DNA of 64,000 nucleotides from Deltaproteobacteria bacterium (GTDB lineage Bacteria > Desulfobacterota > Desulfobacteria > Desulfobacterales > Desulfatibacillaceae). Shown in pieces: positions 28,545 through 36,822 of the stretch. Every line of letters starts with the position of its first letter. Within the stretch, counting starts at the first letter, position 1. The translations under genes were made by a program, and so were the position numbers. Under the pieces are notes generated by a model. It saw only the letters and a list, made by a program, of their open reading frames with translations. It was not told the DNA's origin and searched no databases. The DNA is taken from NCBI GenBank assembly GCA_016235345.1, contig JACRLG010000022.1:1-64000 (forward strand), given 5' to 3'.

Positions 28545-29012
28545 TCAGCAGGCGAACTTCGCGTGTACGTTTTCTTCGAACTTGTCCGCAGTACCGTTGA
28601 ATTCCCGGACGATGAGCGGCTTTACCAGGGCCTTTGCAAGGCTTGGAATGAAGGAAAAGGAAAGGTCGAGCTTAGTGGAAAAATCAACGATGACGCCGCC
28701 TGCGGTCTTTACGATGCGGGCCTGTCCCTGGTTTCTGGCGTTGCCCGCGCCCTCCACCGGGGTCCAGGTTATTATGCCCTTTTCCTTGTCGTTGGCGTAT
28801 GAGCAGGCGTAAACCACCTGGATGGTATACTTGGCCACGCCCACCTTCTGCATTTCCCACTGGTATTTTCCGCCTCCCAGGTCCACGAGCCTGTCAACCT
28901 TGGGGAAAATGGCCGCCGTGGCCGGCACGTCGGTGAAAAAGGCGAAGGCGGTGTCGTAGTCTATGGCAAGATCAAGTTTTTTCGTAAATTCTATCGACAT
29001 TTCAAGCGCCAT
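28545..29012 (-). CDS. SRPBCC (START-like) family protein
   Basis: 155 residues from the ATG at 29012, preceded by GAGGAGAG. The pattern FTKKLDLAIDYDTAFAFFTDVPATAAIFPKVDRLVDLG and VVDFSTKLDLSFSFIPSLAKALVKPLI matches the small hydrophobic-ligand-binding SRPBCC fold (CoxG/polyketide-cyclase-like). The ligand is unknown. It sits upstream of the TRAP pair with about 150 bp between them and could be transcribed independently. The 462-bp gap on its other side (29013-29474) is somewhat AT-richer and holds no convincing gene. Confidence 0.78.
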   Translation of the reverse strand: MALEMSIEFTKKLDLAIDYDTAFAFFTDVPATAAIFPKVDRLVDLGGGKYQWEMQKVGVAKYTIQVVYACSYANDKEKGIITWTPVEGAGNARNQGQARIVKTAGGVIVDFSTKLDLSFSFIPSLAKALVKPLIVREFNGTADKFEENVHAKFAC

Positions 29013-29474
29013 GGCGTCTCTCCTCTAAGTATTTGATTGAAGGCGGGAAAAACCGCCAGGGAAGGCTGATGCTTTTTTTGCGACCGGAAAAAAACCGCAC
29101 GGACGCTGATGGAGCCCTGAAAAAAGCCTTCGCAAAAGCTAATCGTAAAACCTGTGCATGTAACTGGATTGTTGCATCAAAGGAAGTGTTGCAGGATAAT
29201 CGGCCTGCCTTTGAAAAATAATCATGAACCGACCCCGAAGTCAACCGGATTATGAGCCAAAATGCTTAAAGATTTCTCAAACTTCCGATCCATGGGGCTA
29301 TGAATTCATACCCATACGAAAGAACGACCCGGAAAAAATATGCGCTCGGCCCTGCCTAAATTACATGTTTTCGGATAGTTATAACCAGGCCAGGGGAATT
29401 GACTTTTTCACGCGGGCTGATAACGTCATTTCCGGCAGGCCGGAAAGAACGTTCAAACAGGAGTGGGAGGAAAA

Positions 29475-30179
29475 ATGCCGACGGTTTTTTCAAGAACCGC
29501 CCCTTTCATCGCCGCCCTTGTCTTGTGCCTCACGGGCTGCGGCCCCAGGGCAGGCATAAGGGGGGTGTTGGAGGACGCATCGGGCAGGCCGGTAAGCGGC
29601 GTAACGGTGCTTGCCGTTAAGGCCGGAGAGGAGGGGAGCAAAAAGTTCCTTTCCGCAAAGGTGGGCGGGGACGCCACTTTCAGCTTTGAAAAACTCTTGC
29701 CCCAGAGCCGCTACGTTTTGCGGGTCGCCTCAAAAGACTGGGTTTCGGGCGCGGCTTTTCCCGTGGGCACGGGGCAGGCGGGCTCGATAATTCCCCTCCC
29801 GAAGCCCCTTGTCCTAAGGTTCACCATGACGCCGGACGGAGTGATAAAGGACTCGGCCACGGGCCTGGAATGGCTGCCCCTTTCCGGCCCCGGCCTGGAT
29901 GCTTACAAGGCCGCAGGATGGGCGCGGAAGCAGAAGGCTGCGGGCGGCGGCTGGCATCTTCCCGACATAAGCGAATTGAAGCGCCTTGTTTCCGTCAACC
30001 AGGAAAGCGCCTGCCAGCTCGATCCCCTCTTCAATCCGGGCAGGCTGTGCTTTGTCTGGAGCAACCCGGCGGGCGACCCGCGAAAAACCCCCGCCTTTGA
30101 TTTCAGGTGCGGAAGAGCCATGCCCTTGTCCTCGCTCGACCCGAACGTGCGCACCTTTGCGGTGAGGGTGGCCAGATGA
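29475..30179 (+). CDS. Lipoprotein with carboxypeptidase-regulatory-like and DUF1566 (Lcl C-terminal) domains
   Basis: 234 residues from the ATG at 29475 (GGGAGG upstream). A lipobox LTGC (Cys near residue 21) ends the signal peptide. Residues about 27-110 resemble a carboxypeptidase-D regulatory-like beta-sandwich (GVLEDASGRPVSGVTVLAV). The remainder, from DSATGLEWLPL through GGGWHLPDISELKRLV to the terminal TFAVRVAR, is a DUF1566 domain related to C-type-lectin-like folds. Its stop overlaps the start of the phosphopantetheinyl transferase gene (ATGA), implying coupling. Confidence 0.82.
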   Translation: MPTVFSRTAPFIAALVLCLTGCGPRAGIRGVLEDASGRPVSGVTVLAVKAGEEGSKKFLSAKVGGDATFSFEKLLPQSRYVLRVASKDWVSGAAFPVGTGQAGSIIPLPKPLVLRFTMTPDGVIKDSATGLEWLPLSGPGLDAYKAAGWARKQKAAGGGWHLPDISELKRLVSVNQESACQLDPLFNPGRLCFVWSNPAGDPRKTPAFDFRCGRAMPLSSLDPNVRTFAVRVAR

Positions 30180-30973
30180 CGGGAGGGAGCCTCGCTGACG
30201 GCGGCGGCCAGGGGCAACCAGCCCGCCTTTCCCTGTGGTGGACGCCCACCGGGAATTACTGCGCAAATTCGGATACCGGCGTTCTGACCATAGAGGAGAA
30301 GGCCAAATGCGCCCGCTACAGGCGGGAAAAGGACAGGACTGCCTGCCTTGCAAGCCGCCTTCTCGTAAGAAGGGTTCTTTCCGGGCTCTGCGGCAAGGCC
30401 CCCGAAGAGCTTGTTTTCGGCCAGGGCTCGCACGGCAAGCCCATGCTCCTTGCGGACGACGGCAATCCCTGCCCGGTGCGCTTCAACCTCTCCCACAGCG
30501 CTGATTTGGTGATGCTTGCGGCTTCCACCGAAACCGGGGTTGGGGTTGACGTGGAAAAAATTGCGGAACGGGCCGACATCGCCATGATAGCCCGGCGCTT
30601 CTTTTCCCCGGACGAGGCCCTGGAGCTTTCCGCCCTTTCAGGCGGCGAGCGCCTCGAAAGGTTCCTCGCCCTGTGGACCCTCAAGGAGGCCGCCATGAAG
30701 GCCCTGGGGGGCGACATTTTTCTGGGGCTTGCCGGAATCCGCTTTTCCTTTCTTTCGGGCGGCCTGATGGGCTTTTCATTGGCCGGGGGTTTTCCGAAAG
30801 AGGCGAAAAACCTCAATTTCGCACTTTTCGAGCCATGCGAGGGCTACGTGGCTGCGGTGGCGGCCTTCGGGGAATTTTCCCTGGAGGTTTTCCGGGCAGG
30901 CTCCGAGGGACGGGCGGAAAAATCCCCGCCGGTTTTGATCGCCAGGACGCCCGGCTTTCACCCGGAGCCATAG
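30176..30973 (+). CDS. 4'-phosphopantetheinyl transferase (Sfp type)
   Basis: Transfers phosphopantetheine from CoA to carrier proteins. 265 residues. Signature motifs: FNLSHSADLVML, GVGVDVEKIAERAD (magnesium-binding GVDxE), RRFFSPDEALEL and FLALWTLKEAAMKALG (WxxKEA). Length and motif spacing fit Sfp-type rather than AcpS-type enzymes. It starts in the ATGA overlap with the preceding lipoprotein gene. No polyketide or non-ribosomal peptide synthase gene is visible in the window, so the carrier partner is elsewhere. Confidence 0.92.
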   Translation: MTGGSLADGGGQGQPARLSLWWTPTGNYCANSDTGVLTIEEKAKCARYRREKDRTACLASRLLVRRVLSGLCGKAPEELVFGQGSHGKPMLLADDGNPCPVRFNLSHSADLVMLAASTETGVGVDVEKIAERADIAMIARRFFSPDEALELSALSGGERLERFLALWTLKEAAMKALGGDIFLGLAGIRFSFLSGGLMGFSLAGGFPKEAKNLNFALFEPCEGYVAAVAAFGEFSLEVFRAGSEGRAEKSPPVLIARTPGFHPEP

Positions 30974-31043
30974 CGGTTTCATTTCCGATAAGAGAAGCTT
31001 TGAACAATTTCCAGATTGCAGGGGCAATCGAGGAAGAATTTTT

Positions 31044-31113
31044 TTCCTGGGAGCGCGGGCATCTTGCCCGCATTAAACAGCAAAAGCGGGCGGGACGCCC
31101 GCGCTCCCAGGAA
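31044..31113. repeat. REP-like palindrome
   Basis: TTCCTGGGAGCGCGGGC and GCCCGCGCTCCCAGGAA form a 17-bp stem, with further internal pairing (GCCCGC/GCGGGC). Type of sequence that recurs in many environmental genomes. No other copy is in the window. Confidence 0.7.
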
Positions 31114-31154
31114 AGCCACGCCTTGCTGTAAATAGTCCAGAGCCATGTATAAAA

Positions 31155-31194
31155 AAAAGGGCGGCCTTCCGGATTTCGGAAGACCGCCCTTTTC
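31155..31194. terminator. Bidirectional terminator
   Basis: AAAAGGGCGGCCTTCCG and CGGAAGACCGCCCTTTT with A- and T-runs. It serves the transferase gene (plus) and the small lipoprotein gene (minus). Confidence 0.88.
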
Positions 31195-31224
31195 TTGCAT
31201 GCGCCGCAAAAAGGCCGTAAAGCC

Positions 31225-31581
31225 TCAGTCGGCGAGCCCGTTTTTCCGCTTTTCCCAGATGTTGTAGCCAAGCCAGCCGAAGACAGGGATCAGGATAAGG
31301 AAAATGAACCAGTAGGTCTCGAAGAAACCGGGTTTTTTCTCCTCCTGGAGACCGGCGTAAACCCCCTCCAGTTTCTGAATCTGCGCGCCTATGGCGTTGG
31401 ACTGGCCCTGGAGCGCGGCGGCTGTCTTGTCTATGGCCTGTTTCTGGGCCTTTAAGGCGTCAAGCCCCTCCTGGTACTGGGCCATGAGCGCCTGTTTCGC
31501 GTCCTTGTCTTCGGCTGAACCGCAACCGGCCGCCACGAGGCACAGAAGGACGGCAAGAAGCAGGATGATGGTCTTTTTCAT
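31225..31581 (-). CDS. Small lipoprotein with coiled coil and C-terminal membrane helix
   Basis: 118 residues from the ATG at 31581. The signal peptide ends in LVAAGC (lipobox). A charged coiled-coil region (about residues 25-80; QEGLDALKAQKQAIDKT) is followed by a hydrophobic helix FFETYWFIFLILIPVFGWLGYNI and a short basic tail. This lipid anchor plus membrane helix is unusual: it would bridge two membranes or lie twice in one. No family recognised. Confidence 0.72.
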   Translation of the reverse strand: MKKTIILLLAVLLCLVAAGCGSAEDKDAKQALMAQYQEGLDALKAQKQAIDKTAAALQGQSNAIGAQIQKLEGVYAGLQEEKKPGFFETYWFIFLILIPVFGWLGYNIWEKRKNGLAD

Positions 31582-31621
31582 GGGGTTTTCCACTTCCTTT
31601 CATGGTATGTTCGACCCGCTA

Positions 31622-31791
31622 ACAGCCTGTCTAAAAACGCGAATTGACAGTGCCCGTGCATCAAAGCCAATTCCGTCACGTACGAACATCTTGATTTAGC
31701 CCAAGAACTCTGCGATTTCTTGGGCGGGTACGCTTGACTCATTGGCTTTTCGCACTCCTTGCACTTCATCGCCAATATTCAGAATGGTATC
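31622..31791. repeat. Dispersed hairpin element, copy 5, with a 43-bp central insert
   Basis: Same ends and same central insert (ACATCTTGATTTAGCCC ... CTTGGGCGGG) as the copy at 24765. It lies between divergent genes and fills most of the 31582-31920 gap, so it is not confined to transcript ends. Confidence 0.82.
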
Positions 31792-31920
31792 CCGGCTTCG
31801 CGCACAGCCTTTTTAACGACCCGTTAGGAGCGATTGAATTTCTTCGCTTGCGAGACTCTGCGCCCGATTCATAACAAGGCTTTGATGCGATTGCAAGTCC
31901 TCTTGACCGGGGTTTAAGCC

Positions 31921-32907
31921 ATGCGTTCGATCGATATAGGAAAATCGGGAGTGGCCGTCTCCGCCGTCATAATGGGAGGCTGGCAGGCGGGCCTCAAGGA
32001 CTGGGCCGGAATCACCGACTCCATGTCCGAAAGGGCGGTAAAAGCCTCGCTGGACGCCGGAATCACGGCCTTCGACACTGCGGAATCCTATGGCGACGGG
32101 CACTCCGAGCGGGTTCTGGGTCGGGCGCTTAGGGGCGTCAGAAGCCGGGCCGCCATACTGGGCAAGGTCTTCGCCAACCATCTCCACGAAGACGCCGTGA
32201 TAGCCGCCTGCGAGCGGTCCCTGAAAAACCTCGGAACGGATTACATAGACCTTTACCAAATCCACTGGCCCTCCGGCTCCTTCGGCATGAAGCCCGTGCC
32301 TCCCGAAGAAACCATGGCGGCCTTTTGCCGCCTGAAAAAAGAGGGAAAAATCCGGGCTGCGGGCCTTTGCAACGCAAGCGTTGAAGCCGGCGAAAAATAC
32401 GCTCGACACGGCGGGATAGACGCAGTGCAGTCGCCCTATTCCCTCTTTTTCAGGCAGGCGGAAAAAAGCCTCATCCCCTGGGCCGCCGGGCGGGGCGTTG
32501 CCTTTCTGGCCTATTCGCCCCTTGCCCAGGGCTTTCTGACGGGAAAATTCAAGGTCGGCCACGAATTTGAACCCGGAGACCACCGTACGCGCAACAGGCT
32601 CTTTTCGCCGGACGTCTTTCCCCGCGTCATCGACTGCGTGGAGCGCATCCGGGCTGTCTGCAGGCCGCTTGAAACAAGTCCCGCCGCCGCCGCCCTCGCC
32701 TGGGTGCTTTCCGAAAAAGGGGTCGCCGCAATCGCCGGGGCCAGGAACGGGGAGCAGGCGCGCATGAACGCGGAAGCCTCAAAAATCGCGCTTTCCGAAA
32801 AGGACCGGGCTGCCCTTTCCGAAGCCGCCCTTCCTGTGGCGTCGATTTTCATGGAGGAAACCCTCATGTGGTATCCGCCCGAACGAAAGGGCCGGTCAAA
32901 CCCGTGA
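31921..32907 (+). CDS. Aldo/keto reductase
   Basis: NADPH-dependent oxidoreductase with a TIM-barrel fold; 328 residues. The catalytic tetrad is visible: Asp and Tyr in FDTAESYGDGHSE (about residues 45-57), Lys in AAILGKVFA and His in LYQIHWPSG. The cofactor-binding end carries AAALAWVLSEKGVAAIAGARN, as in the family. Substrate cannot be told from sequence. It begins at an ATG 8 nt after GGGGT; it appears to be transcribed on its own. Confidence 0.92.
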   Translation: MRSIDIGKSGVAVSAVIMGGWQAGLKDWAGITDSMSERAVKASLDAGITAFDTAESYGDGHSERVLGRALRGVRSRAAILGKVFANHLHEDAVIAACERSLKNLGTDYIDLYQIHWPSGSFGMKPVPPEETMAAFCRLKKEGKIRAAGLCNASVEAGEKYARHGGIDAVQSPYSLFFRQAEKSLIPWAAGRGVAFLAYSPLAQGFLTGKFKVGHEFEPGDHRTRNRLFSPDVFPRVIDCVERIRAVCRPLETSPAAAALAWVLSEKGVAAIAGARNGEQARMNAEASKIALSEKDRAALSEAALPVASIFMEETLMWYPPERKGRSNP

Positions 32908-33018
32908 CCGGGCCGCCCGGTTTTTCCTTGCAAAGGCCGGTCAAATCCTTTACTAGCCCGAAAATCGGTGCATCGTTTTCCAAATCCAGTCAATTTGTCC
33001 ATCCAAAAGGAAATCCCC

Positions 33019-33513
33019 ATGAAAGGCAGGGCCTTCTTCGCAATCATCGTGCTTACGGGGCTTTTTCTGGCCGCAGGGACATTGCTGGCCGGGGAGCCGG
33101 TGAAGATCACCGGCAGGGTTCTGGGCCACGTGCTGGCGGGCGACGACGACCGGCTCTACGAAATGGTGCCGTCCCCCAAGTCCGAGGCGCTCATGGACCT
33201 TGCGGGCCGCCGGGTCACCATCAGCGGGATTCTCTTGAACGACTGCGACTGGACCTGCATCATCGAGATAACCGATTTTTCTGACCTTTCGGACCAGACC
33301 CCGCCGCCTCAGGCGGTCTTTGTCCCGGCCAGGCCCAAAAAGGAGGAACCGGCCCGGATCGAACCGGAAAAGACGCCCGAGCCAGCCCCCGCGCCCGTCG
33401 TTGCAGAACCCGCGCCCCCCGCGCAGGTCATTGAGTCTCCGGCCCCCCCCGCGCCGACGGTTGCGGAGCCCCCGCTGCCCGCAGGCGATCCTTCAACGTT
33501 CAGGGCCCGCTGA
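33019..33513 (+). CDS. Secreted protein with a small beta domain and Pro/Ala-rich C-terminus
   Basis: 164 residues from the ATG at 33019 (AAGGA upstream). A signal peptide covers residues 1-24 (FFAIIVLTGLFLAAGTLLAG). Residues about 28-90 (VKITGRVLGHVLAGDDD ... VTISGILLNDCDWTCIIEI) look like a small OB-type beta domain with two Cys. The rest is rich in Pro, Ala and Glu and probably disordered (EPAPAPVVAEPAPPAQ), as seen in periplasm-spanning linkers. No family recognised. Confidence 0.7.
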   Translation: MKGRAFFAIIVLTGLFLAAGTLLAGEPVKITGRVLGHVLAGDDDRLYEMVPSPKSEALMDLAGRRVTISGILLNDCDWTCIIEITDFSDLSDQTPPPQAVFVPARPKKEEPARIEPEKTPEPAPAPVVAEPAPPAQVIESPAPPAPTVAEPPLPAGDPSTFRAR

Positions 33514-33604
33514 ACCGGCCTTTTTCCGAATTTCGTTTAATTTTCCGGACAAAAATGTATTAATTGCAGGGAGCACATGGCGGCATCCCCAAGGAGGCCG
33601 ACCC

Positions 33605-35338
33605 ATGCCCTCGCAAAACCGACATGCGCGCCCTAATCATTCGAGGAAGACCATGAAGCGCTCAAGAGCCTTGAAATTCGCGGTGTTCGCGATTTTCGTT
33701 TCAGCCTTCCTATCTTTCGCGGCCCCTCCCGCCGGAGCCGAAGAGCCGGTCGAAAACATCTCGGTTCTGCGCCAGGGCGGCGGAGCCAAGCTGCGGACCC
33801 TGGGAAACATCGTCTCCAACATGAAAGACTTGAAGGCCCAGGAGGAGTCCCTCACAAGGCTTCTAAACAATACAAAGGTTCAGGACGAGAGGGACGCCGT
33901 TTCCGAGGAGCTGAAAACCGTTTCCGGCAGGATTTCCCAGTTAGAATCGGATTTCACCAGGATAGCTGCCGGGGTAAATCCTTCCGATCTTTCAACGGAC
34001 ATGAAGGACGCCACGTCCTATGACTGGAAAAGCGAAATCCAGGATTTTCTGACTCCTCTTTTCATGGAAATGAAGGACTTCACGGCGCGTCCCAGGAGCA
34101 TTGCAAAGCTGCGGCAGGAGATGGCCTTTTACAGCAAGCGCAGGGACATCATGACCGAGGCCGTGAGCAATCTCTCGCTTCTGGCGGAACAGACCGCGGA
34201 CGCCGACCTGAAGACCCACCTCGAAAAAGCCGTCAGGGACTGGCAAGCCCGCAAGGAGGCCGAAGAAAACCGGGTGTCCTATCTCGAACACCAGATAGAA
34301 AGCCTGGAATCGGAAAAGACCTCGATTTTCGATTCCGGCAGGTCGATAATCAAATCCTTCTTCAAAAGCCGGGGCAGGAACCTGGTCCTGGCGGCGCTGG
34401 CCTTTTTCGTTTTTTTCATGCTGATGCGGGCCGGGCACCGCAGGATAAGCCGCCACAGCCCGTGGCACAGGCAGCCCGAAAGGGGCCCGTTCGTCAGGAT
34501 GGGCGACCTGGCCTACCACGCCGTGACCCTGATCGGCTCGGTGGGCGCCATGCTGGTGGTGCTCTACGTTTCAGAGGACTGGGTTCTTCTAAGCCTTGCC
34601 GTCATCTTCATTTTGGGCCTCGCGTGGACGGCCAAGCAGGGGCTCAGCCAGTTTTTCGAGCAGTTCAAGATACTTTTGAACCTGGGGCCAGTGCGGGAAA
34701 ACGAGAAGGTGATATATAACGGCATCCCATGGCTGGTTTCATCCATCAACCTTTATTCCGCCCTCAGAAATCCTACCCTTTCGGGCGCGGACATCAGGCT
34801 GCCCATTTCCGCCATGCGGGGCATGGTGTCCAGGCCCTTCAGCCCGGAGGAGCCCTGGTTTCCCAGCAACACCGGCGACTGGCTGATGCTTTCGGACGGC
34901 GTTTTCGGGCGAGTGGCGCTGCAGAGCCCGGAAAGCGTGGTCATGGCGCTTTTGGGCGGGGCCTTTAAAACCTACCCCACCCAGGATTTTCTGAGCCTGG
35001 CCCCGCTGAACCTTTCAAAGGGCTTCAGGCTCGTGGAGGTTTTCGGCGTCGATTACCGCCACCAGGAAATCGTCACCCGAAAAATTCCGCAAATCATGAA
35101 AAGCCGGGTGGAACAGGCGATAAACGACGAAGGCTGGGGGAAATTCATCGTAAATATAGGCGTGGTGTTCAAGACCGCGGGAGCCTACAGCCTGGATTTC
35201 GAGGTGATCTGCGACTTTTCGGGCGACGGCGCTCCCTATTACCGGGGCTTTCAAAGGGTGCTCAACACCTGTTTCGTCGAGACCGCAACGGAAATGGGCT
35301 GGAACATACCCTTCAACACGCTTACCCTGAAGACCTGA
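33605..35338 (+). CDS. MscS-like mechanosensitive channel family protein with a periplasmic coiled coil
   Basis: 577 residues from the ATG at 33605, which has a perfect AAGGAGG; an ATG at 33653 with GAGGA gives 561. A signal sequence is followed by a roughly 200-residue helical periplasmic region (KDLKAQEESLTRLLNN...) and then three hydrophobic segments (VLAALAFFVFFMLM, AVTLIGSVGAMLVVLYV, LLSLAVIFILGLAWTA). The cytoplasmic part (VRENEKVIYNGIPWLVSSINLYSALRN and RLPISAMRGMVSRP) follows the MscS beta-domain pattern, but with several positions changed. Ends 17 bp into the convergent holA gene. Confidence 0.75.
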   Translation: MPSQNRHARPNHSRKTMKRSRALKFAVFAIFVSAFLSFAAPPAGAEEPVENISVLRQGGGAKLRTLGNIVSNMKDLKAQEESLTRLLNNTKVQDERDAVSEELKTVSGRISQLESDFTRIAAGVNPSDLSTDMKDATSYDWKSEIQDFLTPLFMEMKDFTARPRSIAKLRQEMAFYSKRRDIMTEAVSNLSLLAEQTADADLKTHLEKAVRDWQARKEAEENRVSYLEHQIESLESEKTSIFDSGRSIIKSFFKSRGRNLVLAALAFFVFFMLMRAGHRRISRHSPWHRQPERGPFVRMGDLAYHAVTLIGSVGAMLVVLYVSEDWVLLSLAVIFILGLAWTAKQGLSQFFEQFKILLNLGPVRENEKVIYNGIPWLVSSINLYSALRNPTLSGADIRLPISAMRGMVSRPFSPEEPWFPSNTGDWLMLSDGVFGRVALQSPESVVMALLGGAFKTYPTQDFLSLAPLNLSKGFRLVEVFGVDYRHQEIVTRKIPQIMKSRVEQAINDEGWGKFIVNIGVVFKTAGAYSLDFEVICDFSGDGAPYYRGFQRVLNTCFVETATEMGWNIPFNTLTLKT

Positions 35339-36821
35339 GATATCCGGCTGCTCCCATGCAGATGGCCAGGGCCGCCGCCTCCACCACAAGGCGCGGGTCC
35401 TGGCCGGTGCTTTTGAGCCTTCGGTCGGCGTCCAGAAGAAGAAGAAGCGCCTCAGCCAGTTCCTCCTCGGAAAATTTCTGCGCGGTTTCAAAGCTCTTGA
35501 ACACCACATAGGGATGGGCTCCCTTTTTGGCCACAAAAAGGTCGGTTTCAGCGGCTGATTTTTTAGGGCCCGCCGCCTTTTTCCGCCCCTTGGGAGCCGG
35601 GGTTTCGTCCCGCTCCACGCCCGCCTGCTCCTCTTCCCCGCCTGAAAATCTCATGGAGGCGCAAAGCCCGGCCACGTGCTCGTCAAAGGCGGGGATATGG
35701 GGCAATACGTCCCTCTCGAAGGCTTTTGAATCCATTCCCCTCCGCCAGGCCCTTCCGTGGGGGCTTTTGATGAAAGCCTTAACCGAAAGAAATTTCCTGG
35801 TCTGGTTCGCCAGGGCTCCCACTGCTCCTATCGCCGAAAAATCCCCTTCCAGAATTTTTCCCAGAATCCTCAAGGCCCGGCCAGGATCACGGGCGAAAAC
35901 AGCGTTGGTGAACTCGTAAATTGGGTCGGTGCGGGTCTGGGAGACCTGATCCCTCACGTCATTCACGGTTATTTTCCGGCGGTCCCCGGCGTGGGCGGCA
36001 AGCTTTTCAAGGGCCGAGGTCAGGGCTGCGACATCCAATCCCACGCGTTCCAAAAGCGTGTCAAAGGCGGCCCGGTCCAGGCTCTTTTCAAGAGGCCCCA
36101 GAACCCGCAAGGCCCTGTCCCACAGGATTTCCTTCTGGGCGTTCTGGTCCGCCGAGCGGCTGCCCTGGGGGATGGTGCAGTCCACAGCAAGGCCCTTTTC
36201 GGCCATGACCTTGTAGAGCCTCTTGCGCTTGTCAACGACAGGGGCCGTCACGCACAGGTGGTGACCGGCGGGGAGCCCCTTTTCCAGGGCGTCGGCCAGA
36301 AGGTCGGAATCATCGGTGAAAGGCGAAACCTGAAGCCCCTGGGTGCGGCAATAATCCAGAAGTTCCGAAATCCAGGCTCCGCGCTTTTCGGCGGGAAAGG
36401 CCGACAGGGGGTCATCCGAATAGATATCGGATAACGACATGCCGGAAATGGCCATGTATTCAAGTAGATATGACGCTGCCTTTTTGGCCTCGCCGCCCGC
36501 GTGGGCCTCCCTGGCCTTGTCCAGAAAGGCCCCTGTCTCCTTTTTGGACGCAAGGATGCGGGTCTCGCGCCAGACCACCAGCTTGGGAGCGGGAAAAAGC
36601 GGCAGGGTGAAAAGGCTTTCGATTACCCGGCCCGTGGAATCGGAAACGCCGTCTAAGGTATCCTGGTTGAGGGATTTCTGATGCGCCGGAACCAACAGGT
36701 CGGCGGTCATCAGAAGGGCTTCGCGGCAGAGCAGGTCGTCGCCGTAAAAAAGGTAGACAGGGACTTTCGCCCTTTCGGGGTCTTTCAGAAAATCCGGAAG
36801 CCGTGAATTGGCTATTTCCAT
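35322..36821 (-). CDS. holA: DNA polymerase III subunit delta
   Basis: Clamp-loader subunit that opens the beta clamp. It has 499 residues, well above the usual 330-350. The start PVYLFYGDDLLCREALLMTADLL and the C-terminal part DPIYEFTNAVFARDPGRALRILGKILEGD are typical. The extra length lies mainly in a segment near 80-150 and in a charged insert near 395-440 (EEEQAGVERDETPAPKGRKK). It is the last gene of the ileS-lspA-lgt-holA unit, with only a 1-bp gap after lgt. Confidence 0.85.
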   Translation of the reverse strand: MEIANSRLPDFLKDPERAKVPVYLFYGDDLLCREALLMTADLLVPAHQKSLNQDTLDGVSDSTGRVIESLFTLPLFPAPKLVVWRETRILASKKETGAFLDKAREAHAGGEAKKAASYLLEYMAISGMSLSDIYSDDPLSAFPAEKRGAWISELLDYCRTQGLQVSPFTDDSDLLADALEKGLPAGHHLCVTAPVVDKRKRLYKVMAEKGLAVDCTIPQGSRSADQNAQKEILWDRALRVLGPLEKSLDRAAFDTLLERVGLDVAALTSALEKLAAHAGDRRKITVNDVRDQVSQTRTDPIYEFTNAVFARDPGRALRILGKILEGDFSAIGAVGALANQTRKFLSVKAFIKSPHGRAWRRGMDSKAFERDVLPHIPAFDEHVAGLCASMRFSGGEEEQAGVERDETPAPKGRKKAAGPKKSAAETDLFVAKKGAHPYVVFKSFETAQKFSEEELAEALLLLLDADRRLKSTGQDPRLVVEAAALAICMGAAGYLRSSG

Positions 36822-36822
36822 G

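Noticed and set aside
29013-29474. Gene in the 462-bp gap before the DUF1566 lipoprotein
   Set aside because: Short frames (29002-29244 minus, 29224-29559 plus) lack ribosome-binding sites and recognisable composition.
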